Of a stretch of 21,885 nucleotides of DNA, positions 9,721-18,637 are shown piece by piece. The translations under genes and the position numbers were made by a program. Numbering within the stretch: the first letter of the stretch is position 1; each line of letters begins with the position of its first letter. This DNA is from Phlegmacium glaucopus (Eukaryota > Basidiomycota > Agaricomycetes > Agaricales > Cortinariaceae). The stretch is from positions 78,142 through 100,026 of the forward strand of contig MU130011.1 of assembly GCA_015039465.1 (NCBI GenBank), written 5' to 3'. The notes beneath the pieces were generated by a model that worked only from the letters and a program-made list of their open reading frames with translations, was not told the origin of the DNA and did no database searches.

Positions 9721-11240
9721 CTGCGTTTCCATCACAGCGGTGTAAAGGGTCCCATCGTCACATCCAGGGAGCGGTATGAAGTTTGAGCCCAAATCAATGA
9801 TATTTTGAGTTTGTGAATTCATGGGTAGCCATAGTTCAACTGCCATGTGTTGGGGCTTTAAAGGTTGTTGGATTCCTATGTCGACTGGTATGGAGATGAT
9901 GTGAAATCTGGATGTGGCTGTACCTAACAACAGGCCATAGTAAATGTCTGTTTGCTGCAAGATGGCAACAAAAGTTAAAAAAAAAACCCAAAAAATTTGA
10001 TAAGATTCAATGCATACTAGTGTTTGTATTCTGATTTGTTTATGAATGATATCAATATTAGCGTCTTCCATAAATGTGTTTTTTGTTTGATTGGATGGGA
10101 GATGGAAGAGGAAAGTGTGAATTCTTTGAACAAAATATTTGTCAATTTATTTTCAGCAATCCAAACAGGCCACAATGCTGAGCTTCTGGTCATGCACATA
10201 AATTTCAGGCATATCTTTTTAGAAGGCGTTGAAAAATGTGTACTAACACTTGCTCTGTTTTGCCTTGTTTTATTGAAGGGGGGTGTACATGGATTCCAGG
10301 CTTTTACAGATTTCTGAAATGTCACAGTTGTGGATCCTTCATTGCATGTGTTTCGCTTCACTTCAGAATCAACAGGATCACCCACCAGCGTTGCACCAGT
10401 AGGGGGAACACATTTTGCACTAAAATATTTTGATCAAAATGATTGTTCTCATGGTCTTGCACCTAATCACAGGTAGTTTTCTAGGGAATGAAATGGACTT
10501 TGCAATTGGGATTGAATAGGTAAATAAGAAGACCTGTGACTCAATGACTAAGGAATAGGGACATATTCATGTGGGTTGATTCTTTATTTTTGTGATGAAG
10601 CTAAATTGGCTTAGGTCTAAGACATTTTGACGCTACTGGTCCATTGTTCAATTGCGATCCATGCACAAACAGTTATGAAATTGAGCGGGAGACGATTTGA
10701 GGTGCATGTGACTAGCAGGAAAAGATGTTTGCTGTTAACAAATGGTCCAGCGGCAAACAAAAGGAAAGAGAAGAAAAGTTAAATTTAAGAAAAGAGAAAA
10801 AAAAATATGATCGAACATATGCACTTGAGTTCTGATCAGCTTGTGAATAATGTTTAGATCTGTGTGCTCCATATGCAAGGATTCAGTTTTGGATGATTAA
10901 AATGAAATGAACAGGGTTGGTGCTTGTAATCTTTATATGGAGATTTTGGTTTACTTTCTATTTTTATTTTAGTTGTAAATAGGTCTCAACAAAGTGCATC
11001 TCTGCTGTGGTAAATGGCGACCAAGCATATACAAGTGGCGGAGAGCAAACATTGAATATTTGAAAGAATGTTGCGGAATGGGCCCTTTGAAGATAGGTAA
11101 ATGACTGTTTGATAATTGCTTAGATGCTCACTTACCTCATTAAAATTTAAAAGTGAAATATTAAGCCACTGGACGTTCATTGATGGTATTCCCATTCATG
11201 AGGAGATGAAGAATGTGACTGTTGATATCATTCGAGTGAT
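9721..11240 (-). pseudogene. Exon-like segments of unknown minus-strand gene(s)
   Basis: I do not recognise the product. The clearest segment is 9954-9721: 78 codons in phase 0, starting QTDIYYGLLLGTATSRFHII and ending YTAVMETQ, behind a TTGCAG acceptor and before a GTCTGT donor. Upstream on this strand, 10420-10160 has a long open frame (GDPVDSEVKRNTCNEGSTTV...). At 11140-11190, MNVQWLNISLLNFNE ends at a GTAAGT donor, followed about 50 bases on by an AG and an open frame containing FNVCSPPLVYAWSPF. The frames of these parts do not all join cleanly, so this may be a decayed gene or two genes. No membrane segment or catalytic motif is evident. Confidence 0.35.
10440..10985. other. No recognised feature
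   Basis: A/T-rich DNA without convincing coding frames, repeats or splice-bounded exons. It lies between the exon-like pieces of the minus strand and may be intronic or intergenic. Confidence 0.4.
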
Positions 11241-11295
11241 ATGTAATATGCAACCAAGGTCTAAATGGGCAAGGATCAGTTCTTGAGAAAAGCTG

Positions 11296-11545
11296 CATCA
11301 GGAAAAACACTTTTGCCCTAGGACAGTCTAAGGACACTCTAAAATACTCTAAGACACCCCCAGAGCTCTTAGAGCCTTAGAGGTCCAAGAGTGCTCTAAG
11401 AAGGTACTATTCCAATGTCTTTTTTTTTGAAAACTCAGAGGGTGTCCTAGGTATGTCCTGGGTATGTCCTGGGGCAACCTAAGAGTGTCCTGAGGCAACC
11501 TGAGAGCATCCCTGAGGCAGCCTTAGTCCCTTTATATCTGATGCT
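11296..11545. mobile_element. Short element with CATCAGG end and inverted blocks of about 11-bp units
   Basis: The left end reads CATCAGGAAAAACACTTTTG, the same as the terminus of the element at 12120-12287. Behind it come GGACAGTCTAA, GGACACTCTAA and AATACTCTAAG at 11-bp steps. From about 11440 the units run the other way (TGTCCTAGGTA, TGTCCTGGGTA, TGTCCTGGGGC), again at 11-bp steps. A T9 run lies between. The right end is unclear: TTAGTCCCTTTATATCTGATG near 11524-11544 could be its decayed mirror. No target duplication was identified. Confidence 0.55.
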
Positions 11546-12119
11546 AGAACCAGATATTTGAATAGTCTCACACAACAGAATAATAATACAATAAAATAAT
11601 ATTCAATTATTTTAAACATCATATATACTGGTAATAAAATAATAATAAAATAGTGATACAAAGTTATATACTAGTACTATAATACTGGGGGAAGTAGGAA
11701 ATAAGAAAACAAAATTGTGGGTGGTTTATATATCTTTTGGATGGTGCACAGACCATTGGTCACATGATCACAGATAAGCATGATTTCGAGCATATTGGTC
11801 AGGGTAGATTACATAAAATTCCAAAAAAGGATTTTTTTTAAAAAAGGTGGTAGAGAATTGTTTCAGGACCCTGAATATGTTTAAATTATATTAATAGCAG
11901 CTCTCCTTATTGAGAAAATTGCAAAATACTTTTCTGGACGCAGCAGTTGAATATTGTCTAGCAAAATTCATAAATTCTAAGGGACTCCCAGGGCCTCTTG
12001 ATGTGATTTAATCCAGATGGTCAATACACCAGGATACACTAAAGGTGTCCTGAGCAAATGTGTGACACTCAAAATTTTATCTATGCTGTCCTAGGTTGTC
12101 CTGAGGTGTCCTTGGATAG
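11546..12119. other. A/T-rich stretch with remnants of 11-bp units
   Basis: No gene recognised. Around 12030-12113 pieces such as AGGTGTCCTGAG and TGTCCTAGGTTGTCCTGAGG match the unit set of the neighbouring elements, suggesting an older copy. The rest (11550-12000) is A/T-rich without coding potential that I can support. Confidence 0.4.
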
Positions 12120-12287
12120 CATCAGGAAAAACACTTTAGCTCTAAGACACTCTAGCTACTCTGGGAGTCTCTCAGACCAACCTCAAAAAAATAAATATGT
12201 TTCAAATGCATTTTTTTAGTGATTTGTACACTTAAATTTTTGAGGTTGCTCTGAGAGACTCTTAGAGCCAAAGTGTTTTTCCTGATG
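12120..12287. mobile_element. 168-bp MITE-like element with CATCAGG terminal inverted repeats
   Basis: The left end CATCAGGAAAAACACTTTAG and the reverse complement of the right end CATCAGGAAAAACACTTTGG agree at 19 of 20 bases. The similarity runs on to the CAACCTCAAAAA motif on both sides, about 57 bp in all. The left arm carries about 19-20 extra bases relative to the right arm. The interior is A/T-rich and too small to code. Neither 8-bp flanks nor shorter ones match, so no target duplication is claimed. Confidence 0.8.
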
Positions 12288-12510
12288 TGGAGTGATGGGA
12301 AGAACAATAGTATCAAGAGGAACAATTGGGATCAATTTTGTGGATGAGACAGACAGTGATGGACTGTTAGACAATGGTGTATTCATAATTTGAGGAATAT
12401 TCTTGAAGGGAATGTGTGACCACTGGTGTTTTTGATGGTGTCAAATGAGTGGTTTCAATTTCAAGGAAAGACCATTCTCTCTCATGTGATCGAAGAGAAG
12501 GTTTTGTGTT
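12288..12510. other. No recognised feature
   Basis: Lies 3' (on the minus strand) of the open frame at 12999-12513, where the 3' LTR of the chromovirus would be expected. I found no LTR ends, polypurine tract or match to the region upstream of its gag, so the LTR may be lost or unrecognisable. Confidence 0.3.
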
Positions 12511-12999
12511 TGTCATTGTTGTTCTAGTTTTTTTTCCATTCTGTGTATTGTCTTTTGTTGTTTCATGGTAGTGTAAAAATTGATAGTTAAGGTCTGCGCG
12601 GTCCCAAAGTAAATTGGTGATTGCATTGAGATTTTCTTGTGTTGTACATATTGTATCAAGTTCTTGAGGAATGAAATATTTGATGTTGGAAAGAGGGTCA
12701 GTTTTGTTGGAAGAAGGGGAGGAAGATGAGAGTCGATGTGTGAGAGGTTGATTGAAGGATGGTATAAAAGTGGGTTGAGAAACATTTCTTTAAATTGAGC
12801 TTGAGGCATTATAAGAAGAAGTTGTTGATTCAAGGGTTACAAGTTCAAAGTTGAATTGGGGAAGAACAAAGTTCTGGTCTTGTTCTTTTTCCAACTTCTC
12901 TCTTATATTCTCCAATTCGTCGGCTACAATAACAACCTTGTCGATGAACTTTAAAATTTTCCAATCGAGCATTTTGTGTGCATAGGAAGTAAAATGCAT
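12487..12999 (-). pseudogene. Post-pol open frame of the chromovirus, unknown function
   Basis: Begins with ATG 20 bases after the pol stop and reads 69 codons to a TAA (12790-12792). The same frame then stays open for about 100 more codons. The first part holds a charged, probably coiled-coil segment (ADELENIREKLEKEQDQ). The second is Ser/Pro/Asn-rich. No signal peptide, membrane segment or glycosylation-rich pattern suggests an envelope. It may be an accessory ORF of the element, or unrelated host sequence next to it. I recognise no family. Confidence 0.35.
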
Positions 13000-13430
13000 G
13001 TCATGCTTCTGTGATGTTTTAGAGTTGGTGACATTGTTTATAGTTCATCAACAAGTCGCCATTGTTTGAGAATGTGTCTTCATTTTCCCACAATGCTTCA
13101 TGGGTATCCTTTCCATTTGATGTAGAATTGAACGTTTCATCCTCATTGTCGATGTTTCAGAATCATCTCTATTTCATATACTTCTTCACCTTCAAGGAGT
13201 TCAGGAGGAGGTCAGGTGTAGTTTTTGCCATGGATGTTGTTTTCTTTGTACGGTCAAAGTAAGGATGCATGGAAGACATTATGGATCTTCCATGAGGATG
13301 GGAGTCAAAGTTCATATGTGATCGGTCCAAGAACATTTGTGATTTTGAAAGGTCCTTTGCGTTTTGGGGACATTTTCTTGTGATACAATGTTTTGAGGTT
13401 GCATGAATCTAACCAGACTTTTTGTCCTTT

Positions 13431-13438
13431 CTTGAATG
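13431..13438 (+). repeat. Target-site duplication, left copy (CTTGAATG)
   Basis: Identical to 13848-13855 on the other side of the 409-bp element; its presence in the disrupted integrase codons shows insertion after the retroelement was in place. Confidence 0.85.
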
Positions 13439-13847
13439 GTGTACTTTACAGTCCCCCACGTTGTCCGGCCGGAGTCTGGCAGACTGCCAAAAGTCCGGTG
13501 GACTCCACTAAAATTCCGGTAAAAGTCCGGTGAGAGTCCAGTGAAAGTAGAAAAATGCCTGGACTGTATGTCTGGTCACAGTCCGCTGGACTTTTGATAG
13601 AATTTAGGGTTATATTTAGATTTAGAGGTTAGGCTTAGGGTTATATTTAGATTTAGGGCTTAGGATTAATATTTAGGGATGGGGATATTTTCTGTCCACG
13701 TGGTAGCGCGTTCTTAGGTTAGGAGGGGATACAGGCATGTTTTGTACTTCCACCGGACTTCCGCCGGACTCTGACCGGACTCTGACCGGACTTTTCTGGA
13801 GTCCGGCGGAATTCCGGCTGGACAATGTGGGGGAGTGTAAAGTCCTC
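13439..13847. mobile_element. 409-bp TIR element of 11-bp units with 8-bp target duplication
   Basis: Left terminus GTGTACTTTACAGTCCCCC and right terminus (read inward) GAGGACTTTACACTCCCCC agree except at three positions, and similarity continues through TTGTCC and CCGGA motifs. CTTGAATG flanks both sides (13431-13438 and 13848-13855). Removing the element and one flank copy rejoins the integrase frame of the surrounding chromovirus. The arms are built from GTCCGGTGGAC / GACCGGACTCT-like units at 11-bp spacing. The centre (13602-13680) has two copies of TTAGGGTTATATTTAG. No transposase can be encoded. An 8-bp duplication is typical of hAT elements, among others, so the superfamily is only inferred. 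Confidence 0.88.
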
Positions 13848-13855
13848 CTTGAATG
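13848..13855 (+). repeat. Target-site duplication, right copy (CTTGAATG)
   Basis: Matches 13431-13438 exactly. Confidence 0.85.
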
Positions 13856-14682
13856 TGATAAAGTTCAATTGTCTTCGTTCAGCAATGCGTGTTTGTGCAA
13901 GTTCATGTGCGGCAAGGGCTTCTTCTCAGTTCTTTAGAAGTGTCTTCATTTTGTCTTTGATAGCTGGGTATTTTGTGTGTTCAAATGATAAGGGGATTGC
14001 AATAGGGGATTCTCCGAACATGAGTTCAAAAGGTGTGTGGAGTCGATCAGCATGTCTTCAGTTATTGTGTGTAAATTCCAAGGTGTTCAAGGCAATTGGC
14101 CATTCTTCAGGATGAGAAGCACAGTAAATTGATAAGTAGGCTTCAATTTCTTGGTTTGTTTATTCTGTAGCTCCATCAGTTTGAGGATGATAAGCTGTCA
14201 ATCAGGAAGATGTGATTCCAAGTAGTTTTAAAAGCTCTCAAAATGATTGAGAAGCAAATTGAGGTCCTCAGTCTGAGATCAGTTTGTCAGGTAATCCAAA
14301 TCTTTTATAAAAATTTTTGAGTAAAAAAAGGTGTGCAGTTTCTTCAGCGGTAATAGTTTTGTTGCAAGGTAGGAGAATTACCCCCTTTGTAAGACCTTGG
14401 TTGACCACAGACAAGATAGAGTCATAGCCTTCTGCAGGTGGTAAATCTGTAATAAATTCCATAGAACAATTAGCAAATAGACAAGTTGATTTTGCTCCTT
14501 CTACAGGTATGAAAGCCAGTTTTAAACTGTTGACAAGTCCCGCAACCTTGAATGTAGTTCTTCACAAAGGTTCAGAGTCCAGGCCACCAGTAATGTTGTC
14601 GCACTGCATTATAAGTCTCTAGTTCACCAGGATGTCCAGCTGTTTCAGGATCATGACAAGTGGCTTGATGGAAATATCAATT

Positions 14683-14800
14683 CTAATAAATCCTATAAAA
14701 TTCTATGAATATTTACACATATAAAGCATCCTATAAGCCGGGGGGTCATCTCCCAACACTAAGCAATCAAAGTACATAGTGACATGTTATTTGAAAAATA
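14683..14800. repeat. Single arm related to the inverted repeat at 9193-9432
   Basis: AAGCCGGGGGGTCATCTCCC followed by AACACTAAGC matches the arm core at 9261-9290 with few changes, and the A/T-rich part on its left (CTAATAAATCC..., from about 14684) resembles the outer arm. It lies exactly where the chromovirus jumps from Gag to integrase, so the element sits at, or arose with, a large internal deletion. The second arm is not seen. Confidence 0.6.
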
Positions 14801-14829
14801 CTAAAATTGCTCAAGCCAGCCTCAACAAC

Positions 14830-15628
14830 ACTAGGCCGCCATATCGTCTTTGAGGCCACATTTCTGGATCAGAATTTTGAACTGAGCAATATGCTTGTCA
14901 ATCAGTGTCTTCTCCTGTCAGAGGTATTTCAAGTTGTTTAGGGCATTGCCCTTTGTGTTGTATTGCGCAAAAGCCCCTTCTAAGAGTTTGAAAAGTCAAT
15001 GATGGTTCTGAAATCTAGCTCTGTATTGATGAGCATGTTATCAAACATGTTTGTGACATATTCTTCTTTTGATGAGGTGGCTTCACCATCATTGAGTAAA
15101 GAAAGCACAAAGGTGATCTTTCATAAATTGGAGTTGTAGACCTTTCCATTAATGGTCAGGTAAAGTTTCACATCAAGGAAGAATTTCCTCAATTCTTCTT
15201 GTTTGCTGGTAAAGGGCTTTGGCATGTTCAGTTTGATTTATTTTGCTTGAAGAAATGTTTGGTGGGCTCATGTCTGCATTGGTCATCTCGATGGATGTCT
15301 GTTTCAATTTCGGGGATGAGGTTGGGGTTCAGTTTAGAAGTTCTTCTACTTCTTCTTCAGATGTTGGTTCAGGTAGTGGTAAAGACCATGGATCGGGTTG
15401 GGTTTGGGTTTCAGTAGGACTAGCAAAGGATAAGAAAGGGTTGATAGCTTCTTGTGCCCAATCTAAAGGATTCCTTGAAGCACTAAGTGTTGTGAGTTGT
15501 TCTTTGGTAAGTTTGGGTGTTCTGCTTCTGGGTTCAGGTGGAGTAGTAAACACTTTGTTGTTGCTGCTCGATAAGGATGACTGTGATAGTCTATATGTCC
15601 CTTTTCTGTTTCTTGAACTTGATGCCAT
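14830..15628 (-). pseudogene. Chromovirus Gag, broken
   Basis: The frame starts at ATG 15628 (MASSSRNRKGTYRLSQSS) and stops at TGA 15331-15329, where Arg would fit. Coding continues with frame changes. KQEELRKFFLDVKLYLTING and FVLSLLNDGEATSSKEEYV lie around 15200-15050, and HIAQFKILIQKCGLKDDM ends near 14835. This order is that of fungal Ty3/gypsy Gag (retrotrans_gag type). The zinc knuckle that should follow is missing; sequence related to the inverted-repeat arm begins instead. With the integrase part it shows one element read right to left. Confidence 0.7.
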
Positions 15629-15912
15629 TGCTCAGAGGTTTGGGTGTTGATCAGATCTTTCACCAAGTTTTGACGTTCGGTTTCATTTCATTTCGTTTCA
15701 GGGTAATCACAAGTATAGAAACTATGCAAGTTCATTTAGACACCTAGTGTCTTGTTACAACTTTGAATGATTCAGGTACACTGATCATTAACAGTCATTA
15801 CAATGTTCATTTTGAGTATCAATCTGAGAACCAGAGCTGCGTAGACTTGTTAAGGTCTAGAGAAGCTGTCATCTTTGAGAGTTATCAAGAGTAGAGAGTT
15901 CATCTATTAAAG
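15629..15912 (-). other. Region upstream of the chromovirus gag (leader and/or LTR remnant)
   Basis: On the minus strand this precedes the gag ATG, where the leader, primer site and 5' LTR belong. I could not delimit an LTR or primer site. A short palindromic ACACTAGGTGT lies near 15740-15753. The solo LTR has inserted directly upstream. Confidence 0.35.
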
Positions 15913-15917
15913 ACTAG
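15913..15917 (+). repeat. Target-site duplication of the solo LTR, left (ACTAG)
   Basis: ACTAG directly precedes the LTR start TGTCAGGG and recurs at 21403-21407 directly after its end. Confidence 0.8.
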
Positions 15918-16077
15918 TGTCAGGGGATCTCTCTTTGATCCTACCCTATGCCTCCCAGTCTACACATAACACCACCTGTTACCTCAATCTCACCCATCAT
16001 ACAACAACCCTATATTATTGCCTAGGCTTATGGCACTACCTGACACCCTCTGTCACCATGTGACATCCCATCATGAG

Positions 16078-16082
16078 CTTCC
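16078..16082 (+). repeat. Target-site duplication of the copia element, left (CTTCC)
   Basis: CTTCC ends directly before the 5' LTR and recurs at 21116-21120 directly after the 3' LTR. Confidence 0.9.
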
Positions 16083-16256
16083 TGTTGGAATCAAACCAAT
16101 ATACTATGTACTATGTATGAATAGGTAATGTCTTTCTTTATCCATATGTATACTAGTGTTACAATGTTTCTACTTCTGTACTTGTATTTCATAGTTGCCA
16201 CCTCATGTCTCATAATTAACTAGTTTCTTCCTACTTTCCCGTCGTTGCTGCTCACA
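16083..16256 (+). repeat. 5' LTR of the copia element
   Basis: Starts TGTTGGAATC and ends GCTGCTCACA. It pairs with 20942-21115 at 167 of 174 positions without gaps. Confidence 0.95.
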
Positions 16257-16268
16257 GGTTATGGGCCC
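16257..16268 (+). other. Primer binding site, complementary to initiator tRNA-Met anticodon arm
   Basis: GGTTATGGGCCC starts at the first base after the LTR. It is complementary to GGGCCCATAACC, the anticodon stem-loop of eukaryotic initiator tRNA-Met, rather than to a tRNA 3' end. That is the half-tRNA priming known from Drosophila copia and relatives. Confidence 0.75.
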
Positions 16269-16312
16269 CGGCCAAAATTATTAAAACATAACACTGTCAA
16301 CCATATAATAAA

Positions 16313-18634
16313 ATGTCTTTGAACAACGGTAAACTACTCAAGTTCTTTGCGCACATTCCAAAGTTGGAAATCGACGGATCCAACTGGGTGATTTTCAAAG
16401 ATCAATTCCTTTTTGCCGCAGCCGCTGCGTCCTTGAAAGGCCATATAGACGGTACTGGAAAGCCACCGGTAGCCATGCCTGCTATTCAAGTAGGAATGGA
16501 ACCTTTAACGAAAGAGCAAAAGGAAGCATTAATTGAATATGGAAACTCACAAGTGAAATGGGAAACAGAGGAGAATATAGTCAAACAGGCGTTGGCATTG
16601 GTAATCCCGGACTCCCTCTTTATTGAAGTAAGGAGAAAGGAAATGGCGGCATTGATGTGGGATGCAGTCAAGGACCAAAGGGCAAAGAAATCCTGTATGG
16701 TCACCGTGGACATGCGTCAGAAATTGCAGTTAGAGAAGTGTACTGAGCAAGGAGACGTTCAAGATCACCTCGTTAAACTGCAGATGATGCGAGAGGACTT
16801 AGCTTCGATGGGAGGTTTGATTTCCGATGAGGATTTTACCTCTGTCATACTAGGATCCATTCCGCAGTCGTACAATACATACATTGCTGCTATCACCGCT
16901 ACGTCATCCCTACTTAATCAAACCCTGTTGCCAACAAATTTGATTGATGCAATCTGTGATGAGGCTGATCAATGTACCATAAAGAACCCAAAACCCAAAA
17001 AGGAAGGTCAGGATGCGGCTTTCATAGCTGGCCAGTCCTCGGAAAAGGGAAAGAGGGGTGGTGAAGGATCCAGGAAGGCCAAAAAGGGGAAATGCTATAA
17101 CTGTAAGAAAGTTGGACATTTCACGAAGGATTGCTGGGCGCTGGGTGGAGGTTGCGAGGGTAAAGGACCAAAGCAAAAGGAGAAATACGACTCCAAAGGG
17201 AAAGGAAAAGCAGTGGCAGCAAAAGCAGAGGAAGAGGACAATTATTTAGATGGTGTATGGATGGTGACAGTGAATGATGATGATGATATTTGTGGAGGGA
17301 TTGATAAATGTGGCGGAGACACCGGGAACGAGTACAAAATGTGGGCAGGGGATGAGATATCTATGGAAACTGATATATGGGTTGAAAACAGACATCAAGA
17401 CGATATGATTAACTCACCCGACATCATGATTTCCAATGCCAATGATATCCTTACCTCTTTGGATGATCTGCTTGTTTCCTCAGGCACCGATGATATAGAT
17501 TCGGAGTCAAGTTGGGTACTCAATCTGGAAAGTGTACCGGATAATGTTGAGGTGGTTGATGTCAAGGTAGGAGGTGGTAACAATAGTCTAGAGGGTGTTT
17601 TAGCCATTGACAATGGTGAAGAACCGAAGACTTACACATTTGCAGCCATAGCATTGGCTGATACCGGCTCTACTTTTGAAATGGAGTTGTATGACTCCGG
17701 CACGGCTTGCCACATGTCTCCCTACAAACAAAAATTCAAAAATTATATTCCTATTCAAAGGAAAGTCCTTACTGCGGCCGACGGCAGTCATTTTGAAGCA
17801 ATTGGAAAAGGGAACATGCAAATATCGATGCCAAATGGCAAATCCACAATGAAAATCCTTTTGAAGGATGTCCTATATGCGCCAAAAATGGGTATGACTT
17901 TGGTATCTATCAGCAAGATAGATATAGCCGGTTATGCATCATTGTTTCATAAAAGACAATTACGGATCTTCTCATCTATGAAGGAAAAGAGGGTATTAGC
18001 GAAGATACAAATGAGGAATGGACTGTACCACGTCGAGCATGAGAAAGATGTGGAGGTAGCGGCGGCAGTAGTTCCTGAGGTGGTGTCAATTGAGAAGCTG
18101 CATCGTTTGATGGGCCATATAGCTCCAGAGGCTGCAAAGACATTAGTTCAAAAGGGAATGGTTGAAGGCTTCAAACTTGACAAGTCGAGTACAATGCTAA
18201 GTACTTGCAATTCCTGTGAGTATGGGAAAGTGCATAGGAAACCTATCAAAAAGGAACGCGAAGCTCCAAGGGCGGGAAAAATTGGTGATGAAGTCCATTC
18301 AGATGTTTGGGGACCATCTCCTGTCCAGATGATCGGTGGGAGGGAATATTATTTGACCTACACCGATGATCATTCCAGGTGTTCAACCATTTACCTTCAA
18401 CATCTCAAAAGCAAAACATTTGCAAGCTATAAACAATATGAAGCATATCTTCTTCAACAAAAAGGAGTTCATATCAAAAAACTCCATACAGATCGCGGGG
18501 GAGAGTATCTGAGCAAAGAATTTAGTCAACATCTAGCAGAGAATGGGACTATACGAAACCTCACTGTTCATGATACACTGGAGCATAATGGAGTGGCCAA
18601 AAGATTGAATCATACTCTTCTGGAGAAAGTTTGA
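16313..18634 (+). pseudogene. Copia Gag, protease and integrase
   Basis: Opens with ATG 57 bases after the LTR. Residues 1-230 are copia-type Gag. A CCHC knuckle (CYNCKKVGHFTKDC) lies at about 261-274, followed by a Lys/Gly-rich stretch and a long acidic insert. The protease active site is YDSGTACHMS (Asp 461). The integrase zinc-binding part is LHRLMGH...CNSCEYG. The core has Asp 664 (HSDVWGP) and Asp 727 (HTDRGGEY). At residue 763, exactly 35 residues on, where the catalytic Glu of HNGVAERLN belongs, there is Lys (AAA, 18599-18601). The frame then stops at TGA 18632-18634 before AMLHASRLP, where relatives have Arg. Gag forms the particle; integrase inserts the DNA copy. Confidence 0.9.
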
Positions 18635-18637
18635 GCG

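Larger units (their letters stand above)
13019..14666 (-). pseudogene. Chromovirus integrase and chromodomain, split by an insertion
   Basis: Read from 14666 down: the zinc-binding region (HPGELETYN, CGTCQQ), a frameshift, then the integrase core with Asp in EFITDLPP, Asp in LISD followed by a stop where relatives have Arg, and Glu in GATE. The frame is interrupted between 13847 and 13439 by a small transposon and resumes in GQKVWLDS. The GPF-type segment follows (KGPFKITNVLGP), then FHASLL and a chromodomain-like IKWKGYP at about 13200-13080. Pol ends at TAA 13021-13019 after YKQCHQL. Many stops are present, nearly all TGA where Arg is expected; one is TAA, after GATE. Protease, RT and RNase H are absent upstream. 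In intact relatives the chromodomain steers integration to marked chromatin. Confidence 0.8.

Noticed and set aside
12120..12287. Target-site duplication for the CATCAGG element
   Set aside because: Flanks TTGGATAG and TGGAGTGA share only a few bases; shifting the terminus to CAGG does not help.
13825..14115. Open frames of 66-96 codons on the + strand over the chromovirus integrase
   Set aside because: They are antisense to a recognisable integrase and have no family resemblance.
15199..15650. Open frames of 72 and 135 codons on the + strand
   Set aside because: Antisense to chromovirus Gag, whose minus-strand motifs are recognisable.
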